From Lacrimispora sp. BS-2 (GTDB taxonomy: Bacteria; Bacillota; Clostridia; Lachnospirales; Lachnospiraceae), in contig NZ_CP157940.1 of NCBI RefSeq assembly GCF_040207125.1, forward strand, positions 3,286,001 to 3,350,000: 64,000 nucleotides of DNA. The letters run 5' to 3'. The position numbers were made by a program, and so were the translations under genes. The notes beneath the pieces are model-generated. The model was not told the DNA's origin, did not search any database, and saw nothing but the letters and a program-made list of their open reading frames with translations. Shown here piece by piece: positions 6,835-14,225 of the stretch (position 1 is the first letter of the stretch; every line of letters begins with the position of its first letter).

Positions 6835-8496
6835 TTATTTTTTATCCAGCCGGATTTCATCCCATAAGTCTGACGGTTCAAATCCCAGCTTCCAGCAGGC
6901 CACACCTGCCAGGCCATACTGCCTTATCAGATTCATCTTAAGGCCTATGGAGCGCTCTTCTTCCAGCCACAGCTTTTTAAGCCCTTCCTCTGTCTGCAAT
7001 TCTCCGTAATACTGGCCAAGCTCCTCCTGCCAATATAATTCCACCTGATTTTCGCTGACCCATTCCTTTGCACGGGCAATGCCCATGGCGGAAGAGGCAG
7101 TCTTTCCGTCTGGTCCCTCGGTCCACACCCTTGTATAGAGAGGAATCCCGTTGATCACCTTTTCCTTTGGCACCTGAGCCAGGGTATCCTTGATGCCTTT
7201 TTCCACATAATTAATGGAAGCCACAGAACCGGCGTCCCCGCCTGCATAATGTTCGTCATATCCCATTATAATTACGTAGTCAGCCACGATTCCCTGCTCT
7301 TTTCGGTTATAAAACTGATTGCCGGGAGCAGGAACATAATTATCTACGGACAAGACGATCCCTTTCTTGCGGCAAGGGATGGAAAGCTCCCGTATGAACT
7401 GAATATAATGGACTCCTGCTTCTTCCTTGATTCCCTCAAAGTCCAGGTTAATTCCGTCAAGGCCGTACCTGTCCACCTCCGACATAAGGGCTTCAATCAG
7501 CTTCCGTCTGGTGGAGGTCTTTGACATCAGGATTTCCGTATTCACATCCGGGCTGAAATTATTGATGAGGGCCCAGACCTTCATTCCCTTGTCATGTGCT
7601 TTCTTTACATAATCCGCCTGGGCCAGGGAACGGAAATTTCCTTCATTATCCGAAAGCTCAAACCAGGTCGGGGAAATGACATTGACTCCCTTTGTATTAG
7701 CAATCAGATTGTCAAAAGAACCATTTCCATCAAGGTTGGTCATCTGATGCCAGGCAAGACAAACTGGTTCCTTCATGGAAACATTGGTGTAAACCGGCTT
7801 TACAAAGGTGCTTACAGGAACCTCGCTGGCCACATCTCCCAGACGCTTGCGTTCCACATAGCCTACAAATCCGTCTTCCGTCCGTACCTTGTCCCACCTT
7901 TTCATGGATTCCAGTACAGTAACCTGGCTTCCGGGAGAAACCCACGTTACTATGGGGCTTTTCAGTCCGCCTTTCACCCTCACATTGCCCTTCTCGGAAA
8001 CCAGCGCCTTTTGCTGGGCCTCCCAGCTATTATTTATAAAAACCCGTTTATACTGAATGCCGTCATAAGCCGTTACGCGGATATCCGTATAATTAGCCAC
8101 CAGGCCAATGGACAAATAAACTCCCTTTTTATCCACCCATATCAGGGGCTTCCCTGAATCCCCGACAGTGGAATGATCCGCATAGACAATGGAGTCCGGC
8201 AGGGCATACACAAGAAGATTTTCATGGCTGTCCCAGTAAAACCGCTCATTCAGCATATCATTCACCCAATCAATGGGGAGATAGGTTTGGCCCTGCAGGT
8301 AAAGACCCTTTGCCTCCTGCAGATCCTCATTGAGATAAAGAGCCACTTCATCTCCTTTTACTCCCAGCAGTTCGGCTATATCTGCCTGTTCCTTTGACGG
8401 AATATACCGCTCCAGAAACTGCACCCCGAAAAACCCGGCGGTCACTAATAAAATCAATCCTAGCGCCGCAAAAACCGGCACTGTTTTTTTCTTCAT
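6835..8496 (-). CDS. Glycoside hydrolase family 18 protein with SH3b domain
   Basis: 553 residues. An N-terminal signal-anchor (about 6-24) precedes a copper-amine-oxidase-N-like region (about 40-150, LNEDLQEAKGLYLQGQTYLP), a bacterial SH3 domain (about 160-220, KGNVRVKGGLKS to GFVGYVERKRL), then a GH18 TIM barrel. The GH18 active-site strand DGINLDFEGI lies near residue 350, with the acid/base Glu present, and a C-terminal WKLGFEPSDLWDE motif. Proteins of this build (YaaH/YdhD/CotE relatives) bind peptidoglycan and cleave beta-1,4 linkages in spore cortex or cell wall. Proximity to cwlD supports a wall or spore role. Ribosome site GGAGGAAAG precedes the ATG. Confidence 0.85.
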   Translation of the reverse strand: MKKKTVPVFAALGLILLVTAGFFGVQFLERYIPSKEQADIAELLGVKGDEVALYLNEDLQEAKGLYLQGQTYLPIDWVNDMLNERFYWDSHENLLVYALPDSIVYADHSTVGDSGKPLIWVDKKGVYLSIGLVANYTDIRVTAYDGIQYKRVFINNSWEAQQKALVSEKGNVRVKGGLKSPIVTWVSPGSQVTVLESMKRWDKVRTEDGFVGYVERKRLGDVASEVPVSTFVKPVYTNVSMKEPVCLAWHQMTNLDGNGSFDNLIANTKGVNVISPTWFELSDNEGNFRSLAQADYVKKAHDKGMKVWALINNFSPDVNTEILMSKTSTRRKLIEALMSEVDRYGLDGINLDFEGIKEEAGVHYIQFIRELSIPCRKKGIVLSVDNYVPAPGNQFYNRKEQGIVADYVIIMGYDEHYAGGDAGSVASINYVEKGIKDTLAQVPKEKVINGIPLYTRVWTEGPDGKTASSAMGIARAKEWVSENQVELYWQEELGQYYGELQTEEGLKKLWLEEERSIGLKMNLIRQYGLAGVACWKLGFEPSDLWDEIRLDKK

Positions 8497-8552
8497 CTGC
8501 TTTCCTCCTGCTAATGGATCATATTATCTTTTGCCTGTACTATCTTTTAGAT

Positions 8553-8636
8553 ATATCATGAACCAGCGGTTCATGATCGACATTCAACTTTCGCGCCGAT
8601 GAACAAACTCATCTTCGCTCATTATATCACAATTCT
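8553..8636 (+). repeat. Dispersed palindrome-containing repeat, copy 1
   Basis: It begins with a perfect 10-bp palindrome (ATCATGAACC-AGC-GGTTCATGAT) and continues to CTCATTATATCA. A second copy at 32027-32114 shares the palindrome and about 80% of the remainder, with a small insertion (CTCTTGCG). Both sit in intergenic DNA downstream of or between genes. No coding capacity. Confidence 0.65.
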
Positions 8637-8761
8637 TATTTTTTGAAATTTACATTTTCATTACATTACAAATCCCCTGATCCCGCCCTGACGCACTTAA
8701 ACGGCCTTCTTAAGGCTAAAGATGGCATCCCCTATGCGTCCCTTTTGGCACTTACTAAAAT

Positions 8762-9013
8762 TTACCGGTTGTAAACCCGGTCAAATCTTATTTCCCTCAG
8801 CTTACCGGTCTTTCCGTCAGGAATGTAATCGGCCATATAAAAACTATTATCCTCTCTTATCTCAAATATTTTATTCCAATCTTCTTCCGGCAGCTCTTCC
8901 CCATCTATAAGGATGGCAATTCCCTGATCACGGTATTTTTTAAGCCCTGCCAGATACTGACCTCTATCTGTCTGCCTGTTTCTTTCCCTGGCATCTTCTT
9001 TTTTCATCCACAT
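8762..9013 (-). CDS. Conserved-looking small hypothetical protein, 83 residues
   Basis: A hydrophilic protein beginning MWMKKEDARERNRQTDRGQY, with a central GIAILIDGEELPEEDWNKIFE and an ending DGKTGKLREIRFDRVYNR. There is no signal or membrane segment. The ATG at 9013 follows an AAGGGGATATG stretch that can serve as ribosome site. It stands alone between the GH18 gene and the P-loop gene, both on the same strand. I do not recognise the family; composition and codon use look genuine. Confidence 0.6.
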   Translation of the reverse strand: MWMKKEDARERNRQTDRGQYLAGLKKYRDQGIAILIDGEELPEEDWNKIFEIREDNSFYMADYIPDGKTGKLREIRFDRVYNR

Positions 9014-9096
9014 ATCCCCTTACATTTCTCTTATGTGCCGTATGGCAGGGGGAGGACCACAAGGGTTATGCCGTGACACACTTCCTCCCCCAGCGT

Positions 9097-9714
9097 CTAT
9101 AAAAGCTGCTGATAAAATCCTATAATTTCACCTGTGACAGCAAACACGTCTACTGAAACCGGAATTCGAGCGATGGGTATATTAAGCCTCTTTTCTGCAT
9201 TCCTTCTGGCTTCCTCGCTGCCAAACGACACGAGCGTCTTCCAGCTCTTTTCCGCTTTTTTCCCTTTTCTCTCAAACTCCAGAAACGCTTCCAGCTGCCA
9301 CTCGCTTAAGCTCCCGAGAACAAATTGCCTGTCGCATCTTAAAAATTCTTCCAGACTGCCCTCCTTTACGGTCCCGTAATCCACAATCACCGCCTGGTAA
9401 CCAGATTTTTTACACAATAAAAGCGTATCAATCCCCGCTTTTTCATAATAATCCGCTTCCAGCATCTGAAAACATCCGGTTTGTGCCTTTTCCTTTTCGC
9501 ACAGTTTTCTTAAATTCCTGAAATCCCCATGGCTGTTCCATTCCAATACTGCGCACCGCTTTCTAAGAACTCCTCCCAGGTATCCTGCTGTCATAACCGT
9601 AAAATGGGTCGCTCCCACTCCTCTGCCGGTTCCAATGATCCCAATGGTCTCCTGGCTGACCGTTTTTTTACCGGAGCGTATAAGCTTCCATACCTTTTTT
9701 ACCGTTTCCTTCAT
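9097..9714 (-). CDS. Degenerate ParA/CpaE-like P-loop protein paired with the kinase
   Basis: 205 residues from the ATG at 9714, chosen because it has a GAAAGGG site and lies 7 bases after the kinase stop; a longer frame to 9792 overlaps the kinase. Near residues 25-60 IGIIGTGRGVGATHFTVMTA resembles the first strand and loop of MinD/ParA/CpaE ATPases, but the P-loop lysine is replaced (RGVGATH). Later segments (AVIVDYGTVKEGSLEEFL, RQFVLGSLSEWQLEAFLEF) fit the Rossmann-type core. CpaE/TadZ-like proteins with such loops act as localisation or scaffolding factors. The closest similarity seen is to the C-terminal domain of the adjacent kinase, so the pair may be partners; function unknown. Confidence 0.55.
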   Translation of the reverse strand: MKETVKKVWKLIRSGKKTVSQETIGIIGTGRGVGATHFTVMTAGYLGGVLRKRCAVLEWNSHGDFRNLRKLCEKEKAQTGCFQMLEADYYEKAGIDTLLLCKKSGYQAVIVDYGTVKEGSLEEFLRCDRQFVLGSLSEWQLEAFLEFERKGKKAEKSWKTLVSFGSEEARRNAEKRLNIPIARIPVSVDVFAVTGEIIGFYQQLL

Positions 9715-9721
9715 AAGGCGT

Positions 9722-11125
9722 TTACCCTTTCCCAGGAATACGGCCTTTGCCTGGAAGCATCCGGAAAATCCACTCCCTGATCCGTATTCCAAATAAGTGT
9801 CCCCTTTTTTTCTTCCTGCTTTTTATTTCTAAAATTTCTTCCAGAAGAGTATTATAAAAATCTCCCGTTTCTGCATTCATTTTAAAAGGATTCGGATAAT
9901 AAGGGGCTTTTAAGCATCGGGAAGGAACTGTCCCGTCAGGCAGCCTTACCCTGGTTCCTCTGGTTACATGATTATAAACGATCCCATAGGAACTATGGCC
10001 TTTTACCACATATTCTGCGGAGAAAAAGGCACTGCTTCTGCTCCAGCTGCTGCCGTCGCATACCAGTATCACCACATCGGGATTTCCCGTCAGCGCCTGA
10101 TCAACACTTTTTCCATAATCCAGAATGCGGATCTTATAAGGCGGCTCCTTCAGCTTCACTCCCGGGCCGTAATAGGGTCTCCAAACAAAGCCCTGATACC
10201 TCATCAGGCCAAAATGGTCCCTCTTTGCGGCTGCAAAGTCACCAAGCCCGGTGCCCATGCCGGAGTCATTCTTTTCTACAAATAAATTGGGGTATCCATG
10301 ATTTCTAAGATAAACAGACAGGCCGATTCCAATATGAGTCGTTCCGGCCCCTGATTTGCTCCCTGCAAGAGCAATTGTAAGAGATGATGATTGTAGACGG
10401 TTTTTTGCAGCCGTTCCCATGTTTTTAAGCTGTCCCAGCCTCTCCCCCAGCTCCTGTGCTGATGAAAACCGTTCTTCTTTTTCCTTTTTTATGCACCGCT
10501 TCAGGACGGCAGCCAGATCGGCATCCATTGATGAAGCCGGTTTATAGGGCAGTTTGGGAAATTCTCCTGTAAATAGATAATGGATGATAGCACCAATGGC
10601 ATATATATCTGTTCGTTCATCCAGTACTCCATCCTTTGAATACTGCTCCGGCGCCGCACATCCTACGGTTCCGTACCGCTCTCCGGGCATATTTGCATCC
10701 TCCACGGATGCAGCAAGTCCAAAGTCAATCAATTTAACGGTGTCATGGCACAATAACAGGTTCTTCGGCTGTAAATCCAAATGTAATATGGGGTTTGGTC
10801 CTGCGAGATGCAGGTAACTGATGATGCCGGCCAACTGGATTCCATATGATATGGCCAGTTCCCGCGATAGATGGCCCTGCTCTTTTACAAGGTCAAATAA
10901 AGATTCTCCTTCCAGATACTCTTCGATTAAATAACTATAAAATTCGTCTTCCTCTACGTCAAAAATAATGGGAATTCCAGGATGGCGCAATTCCTTAAGA
11001 ACAAGTGCTTCTCGCCTTAGAAGTTCAAATTTCAGAAAGCTTTTAGGTACCCGCTTAATTGCCCGGTACTCCTCAAGCCCAAGATGAACCGCCAGAAATA
11101 CTGTCCCTGCCCGGCCGGTTCCCAA
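9722..11125 (-). CDS. Serine/threonine protein kinase fused to a degenerate P-loop (CpaE-like) domain
   Basis: A 467-residue frame from a TTG; homology clearly extends 14 codons further upstream (VSAVLFGKYQLCGI) to 11167, where the codon is GTA rather than ATG/GTG although a GGGAGG site is placed 8 bases before it. The kinase domain (about 1-240) has the Gly-rich loop LGTGRAGTV, the ATP lysine in RAIKRVPK, catalytic HLDLQPKN, DFG (LIDFGLAA) and the APE-like CAAPEQYS, so it should be active. The C-terminal half (about 250-450) starts ALAGSKSGAGTTHIGIGLSV, a ParA/CpaE-type loop lacking the usual lysine. No transmembrane segment or PASTA domain, so it is a cytoplasmic kinase, not a PrkC. The next gene encodes a second copy of the P-loop-like domain. 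Confidence 0.75.
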   Translation of the reverse strand: MGTGRAGTVFLAVHLGLEEYRAIKRVPKSFLKFELLRREALVLKELRHPGIPIIFDVEEDEFYSYLIEEYLEGESLFDLVKEQGHLSRELAISYGIQLAGIISYLHLAGPNPILHLDLQPKNLLLCHDTVKLIDFGLAASVEDANMPGERYGTVGCAAPEQYSKDGVLDERTDIYAIGAIIHYLFTGEFPKLPYKPASSMDADLAAVLKRCIKKEKEERFSSAQELGERLGQLKNMGTAAKNRLQSSSLTIALAGSKSGAGTTHIGIGLSVYLRNHGYPNLFVEKNDSGMGTGLGDFAAAKRDHFGLMRYQGFVWRPYYGPGVKLKEPPYKIRILDYGKSVDQALTGNPDVVILVCDGSSWSRSSAFFSAEYVVKGHSSYGIVYNHVTRGTRVRLPDGTVPSRCLKAPYYPNPFKMNAETGDFYNTLLEEILEIKSRKKKRGHLFGIRIREWIFRMLPGKGRIPGKG

Positions 11126-11296
11126 GATGCCGCATAGCTGATATTTGCCAAACAGAACGGCGCTTACTTAAACCACCTCCCTTTGTCTGTCCAATATCAT
11201 CTCTTGGGGTATATTCTAATATATTCCGTTTGTTTTTTCAACTATTTTTTATGAAAACCTCAAATTTATAATTATAATAGCAATTAATAAAAATTA

Positions 11297-11326
11297 ATGC
11301 CAGCATAATCTTTTTTTGTCTGGCAT
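11297..11326 (-). terminator. Candidate terminator downstream of the HxlR region
   Basis: A 7-bp inverted repeat (ATGCCAG / CTGGCAT) is followed on the minus strand by TAATTTTTATT. It would end the HxlR transcript or the short frame after it. Confidence 0.45.
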
Positions 11327-11339
11327 CATTACGAACAAT

Positions 11340-11462
11340 TCAGGCTTCTTTGTTAAATATAAGCTTTTCTTTTATTTGTTCAATAGATAACCCTTTTTCT
11401 CTTAAACGCTTAATTTCATTCACTAATTTTACTGTTAACTCCCGATTGTAATACTTCGTCAA
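11340..11462 (-). CDS. Possible small protein or MerR-like fragment, 40 residues
   Basis: The frame from a TTG reads TKYYNRELTVKLVNEIKRLR then EKGLSIEQIKEKLIFNKEA. The pattern of a helix, LREKGLSIEQIKE, and a second helix is like the N-terminal winged-helix part of a MerR or phage-type DNA-binding protein. It lies 11 bases after the HxlR stop. No convincing ribosome site or ATG, so it may be a gene fragment. Confidence 0.3.
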   Translation of the reverse strand: MTKYYNRELTVKLVNEIKRLREKGLSIEQIKEKLIFNKEA

Positions 11463-11473
11463 TTTTATATCTT

Positions 11474-11869
11474 TTAGTTATCAGCTTTATCTTTCAAACC
11501 ACCTTTTCCTTCCATGTGAGCAATGTATGAATCTCCCCATTTTTCCAGACTGTCCAAGACCGGCTTAAATTGAAGGCCCAGCTCGCTCAACGAGTATTCC
11601 ACTTTGGGCGGGATTGTATTGTATACGGTACGGGTAATCAAGCCATGTTCTTCCAAATTGCGTAACTGTTTTGTAAGTGTAGCCTGGGTAATGGGAGCTA
11701 ATTCACGCTCCAATTCCTTAAACCGTAATGTCCGCTCACTTAAATAGTGAAGAATCAGCAATGCCCATTTCCCGCTCAATACCTTTTGAGAGGTAAAATA
11801 GGGACAGACACCGAACAGGTCTTTTTTTTCACTTTCATTTTTCACGAGAAATCCTCCATTACTATCCAA
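11474..11869 (-). CDS. HxlR family transcriptional regulator
   Basis: 131 residues with the winged-helix core of HxlR proteins: CPYFTSQKVLSGKWALLILHYL, the recognition region LERELAPITQATLTKQLRNLEEHGLI, and the wing TRTVYNTIPPKVEYSLSELG. Members sense redox-active or electrophilic compounds, often through an N-terminal cysteine; Cys at about residue 22 is in the expected place. It is divergent from a flavin-binding pyridoxamine-oxidase-like gene 114 bases away, which is therefore its probable target. The intergenic region has a TTGTAA-16-TATAAT promoter for the divergent gene and repeated TACTT boxes that might be operators. Confidence 0.85.
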   Translation of the reverse strand: MDSNGGFLVKNESEKKDLFGVCPYFTSQKVLSGKWALLILHYLSERTLRFKELERELAPITQATLTKQLRNLEEHGLITRTVYNTIPPKVEYSLSELGLQFKPVLDSLEKWGDSYIAHMEGKGGLKDKADN

Positions 11870-11983
11870 TTAGATACTTACTATATTAAAAAATCGTACT
11901 TGTAATTTAATCTGTGCACACTATAATTATAGCATAAAGCACGGCAAAATACAATTTGCCAATTAGAGAATGGAGGATCAATC

Positions 11984-12385
11984 ATGATTGATTATGCAGC
12001 TGTTTTAAAGGAAAACCCCAACGGAGTCCTGGCGACACAGGATGGCAGCAAGGTAAAGACCCGGGTGTTCCAGTATCTGTTTACAGACGGCGACAAGGTA
12101 TATTTCTGCACCAGTAATAAAAAGCCTGTCTACGACCAGATCAAGGCCAGCCCTTATGTTTCTTTCTGCACCTATCCCGCCAACTTTACACCAGTGGTAT
12201 CTGTTAATGGTAAGGCAGTCTTTGTAAACGATGTTTCCTTAAAAACCCGTGCACTGGATGAAAATCCCGGCATAAAGGGCATATACAAAACACCAGAAAA
12301 TCCTGTTTTTGAGCTTTTCTACATTGATGTAGAGGAAGTGGAAACTTTCAGCTTTACAGAAGGCCCCAAGACTTATACCATTTAA
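11984..12385 (+). CDS. Pyridoxamine 5'-phosphate oxidase family (FMN-binding split-barrel) protein
   Basis: 133 residues with the split-barrel pattern NPNGVLATQDGSKVKTRVFQ, YFCTSNKKPVYDQIKASPYV and FCTYPANFTPVVSVNGKA. Small proteins of this type bind FMN or related flavins and are commonly nitro/quinone reductases or flavin-shuttling proteins in anaerobes. GGAGG precedes the ATG. The gene is divergent from HxlR, the usual partner for such redox proteins. The precise substrate cannot be inferred. Confidence 0.8.
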   Translation: MIDYAAVLKENPNGVLATQDGSKVKTRVFQYLFTDGDKVYFCTSNKKPVYDQIKASPYVSFCTYPANFTPVVSVNGKAVFVNDVSLKTRALDENPGIKGIYKTPENPVFELFYIDVEEVETFSFTEGPKTYTI

Positions 12386-12554
12386 TCCCAAGCATAAATG
12401 TACCATCTTCAGGATGATTTTGGCTGCTGCTTTTCTTCGGAAAAGGATAAAAAGGATTTCATGCACACCGGATAAAATCCCTTTCACCAACGGTATTTTT
12501 CTGCTATAATTTACTCAAACTCAAAGGTAATACACGAATTTATGAGGTGCAGAT

Positions 12555-12940
12555 ATGATTGAGGATTATATTATAGCCACAATGAATATAGATACTATAA
12601 AGAAATATGGTGCACTGGACTTGGTCTGGCAGGTTTTTCTGAAATTTGAAGCTCCGGATTATACACCGGTGAGAGCATTGCAGGAGTAATCGCAACCAGA
12701 CAACCGTGCCACATTTCTCTTTTGTTTTTGGATAGGGAACACCACCGGCAAGGAATTGGGCGGAAATTATTTAATACCATAACATCTTTCTATAAGAATG
12801 CGGGTATCTATGAAGAAATAACGATCAATTCATCACCTTATGCAGTAGAGGTATATCATAAACTTGGTTTTGTGGATACAGACACCGAACAACTTGTAAA
12901 TGGAATACGGTTTACTCCAATGAAGTATAAATTCACTTAA
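12555..12940 (+). pseudogene. GNAT acetyltransferase pseudogene with internal deletion
   Basis: The 5' part (from ATG 12555, good GAGGTG site) encodes KKYGALDLVWQVFLKFEAPD and stops at 12690. Starting in a shifted frame at about 12663, the second half ESIAGVIATRQPCHISLLFL / DREHHRQGIGRKLFNTITSF contains the acetyl-CoA loop (HRQGIGRKL) and a normal GNAT C-terminus (YAVEVYHKLGF). Compared with typical members about 15-25 residues around the junction are missing and the frame is lost. Both halves look well preserved, so the break is recent. Confidence 0.7.
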
Positions 12941-13089
12941 TACTTCTTGGCACAAGCAGACAGAACAGAAGTCTCTTATTGTATCAGCATTCAAACCCTG
13001 TGCAAACTTTTATTCACAGCAAAACATCACCGCTATAGCTGACTTATACAAAGTACAATTTTTACTTTGATAAAAAATTATTAAAAAAT

Positions 13090-13139
13090 AAGAACAAACC
13101 TAAAACTCTCTTTCTATGCAAGTTTTGGGATTTGTTCTT
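13090..13139 (-). terminator. Strong hairpin with minus-strand T tract
   Basis: Outer 9-bp arms (AAGAACAAA / TTTGTTCTT) and inner 6-bp arms (AAAACT / AGTTTT). The minus strand continues with ATTTTTTAATAATTTTTT. It would end a leftward transcript, but no leftward protein gene lies upstream, so it may belong to an unannotated RNA. Confidence 0.5.
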
Positions 13140-13251
13140 ATAAATCAATATGGCAAATAATGTTAGCAGGCAATTCCATCCAGACTGACACACAGAGATT
13201 CCGAAAAAATCACACAAAATAATATAAAACTATCATCACATCAAAAAATAA

Positions 13252-13289
13252 AACCGGGAAATTCCAATAATCTTATAGGATTCCCGGTT
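13252..13289 (-). terminator. Second hairpin with minus-strand T tract
   Basis: Arms AACCGGGAA / TTCCCGGTT (9 bp) plus an inner TCC/GGA, followed on the minus strand by TTATTTTTTG. The rest of 12941-13425 shows no coding potential. On the plus strand this hairpin lies in the region leading to mecA. Confidence 0.5.
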
Positions 13290-13425
13290 ATTAGCATACA
13301 AACCTTAAAATTATATAAATTTTTTCACATAGTAATTGCTTTTTCGCTATATTATATAGTATAGTTATGTTGAGGAAGTATGTAAATATTCATTCACCAT
13401 TTTAAAAAGAACAGGAAGTGATCCT

Positions 13426-14148
13426 ATGAAGATAGAACGTATTAACGAAAATCAAATTCGCTGTACGCTTACCAGCTTTGATTTAAGCGTCAGAAACTTA
13501 AATTTAGGCGAGCTTGCCTATGGCAGTGAAAAAGCCCGCAACCTGTTCCGCGAGATGATTCAAAAAGCCTCTAACGAAGTGGGATTCGAAGCAGAAGACA
13601 TTCCTCTCATGGTAGAAGCAATTCCATTGTCCAACGAAAGCGTAATGTTAGTAATCACCAAAATCGACGACCCGGAAGAATTAGATACAAGGTTTGCAAA
13701 ATTTTCTCCATCAGCCGACGAAGACTTGGATTCCATGCCAGGAGACTTAGCAAGCGAGCTTTTGGAAGGCGCCGACGGACTGTTGAATCTGTTAGGTATT
13801 GACAAGAAAGAAGAACCGGAGGCAGAAGAACCAACAAAAGAGCAATCAAGTGCTTCCTCTATAAGAATCTATTGTTTTCAGAGCCTGGATCAGATATCTG
13901 ATGCTGCAAGGACCATCGGACAGGTTTACGATGGCGAGAATACATTATATAAAAAACCTGATACCAGACAGTATTATCTGGTGATCAGGAACACCCCTGA
14001 CAAATCTTTAAATTTCAGCCGTGTCTGTAACCTGCTTGCAGAATATGGCTCCAAGATTCATCAGGACTACGCCTCCGAAGCGTACTACAGGGAACATTAC
14101 GAGGTGTTGATTGAAGGCCACGCCCTTCAGTCACTGGCCAAACTTTAA
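13426..14148 (+). CDS. mecA: Adaptor protein MecA
   Basis: 240 residues. The N-terminal substrate-recognition domain (MKIERINENQIRCTLTSFDL, EMIQKASNEVGFEAEDIPLM) and the C-terminal ClpC-binding domain (IRIYCFQSLDQISDAARTIG, then YYLVIRNTPDKSLNFSRVCN) are both complete, joined by an acidic linker (about 110-145). MecA delivers substrates to the ClpCP protease and stimulates ClpC hexamer assembly. It is monocistronic with an AGGAAGTGAT ribosome site; a TATAGTATAGTTATG AT-rich promoter region lies upstream. Confidence 0.92.
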   Translation: MKIERINENQIRCTLTSFDLSVRNLNLGELAYGSEKARNLFREMIQKASNEVGFEAEDIPLMVEAIPLSNESVMLVITKIDDPEELDTRFAKFSPSADEDLDSMPGDLASELLEGADGLLNLLGIDKKEEPEAEEPTKEQSSASSIRIYCFQSLDQISDAARTIGQVYDGENTLYKKPDTRQYYLVIRNTPDKSLNFSRVCNLLAEYGSKIHQDYASEAYYREHYEVLIEGHALQSLAKL

Positions 14149-14184
14149 TCCGTTCCTTTGTTCATAGTACTTCATCACAAACCA

Positions 14185-14225
14185 AAAATGAGGTTCGGCC
14201 CCTGAAAAGGACCGAACCTCATTTT
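14185..14225. terminator. Bidirectional terminator between mecA and the hydrolase gene
   Basis: Perfect 14-bp arms AAAATGAGGTTCGG / CCGAACCTCATTTT with a 13-base loop. It serves mecA on the plus strand and the converging hydrolase gene, whose stop codon lies inside the stem, on the minus strand. Confidence 0.85.

Noticed and set aside
6575..8157. Several long plus-strand open frames opposite the phosphoesterase and GH18 genes
   Set aside because: They are antisense shadows of well-conserved minus-strand genes and have no recognisable domains.
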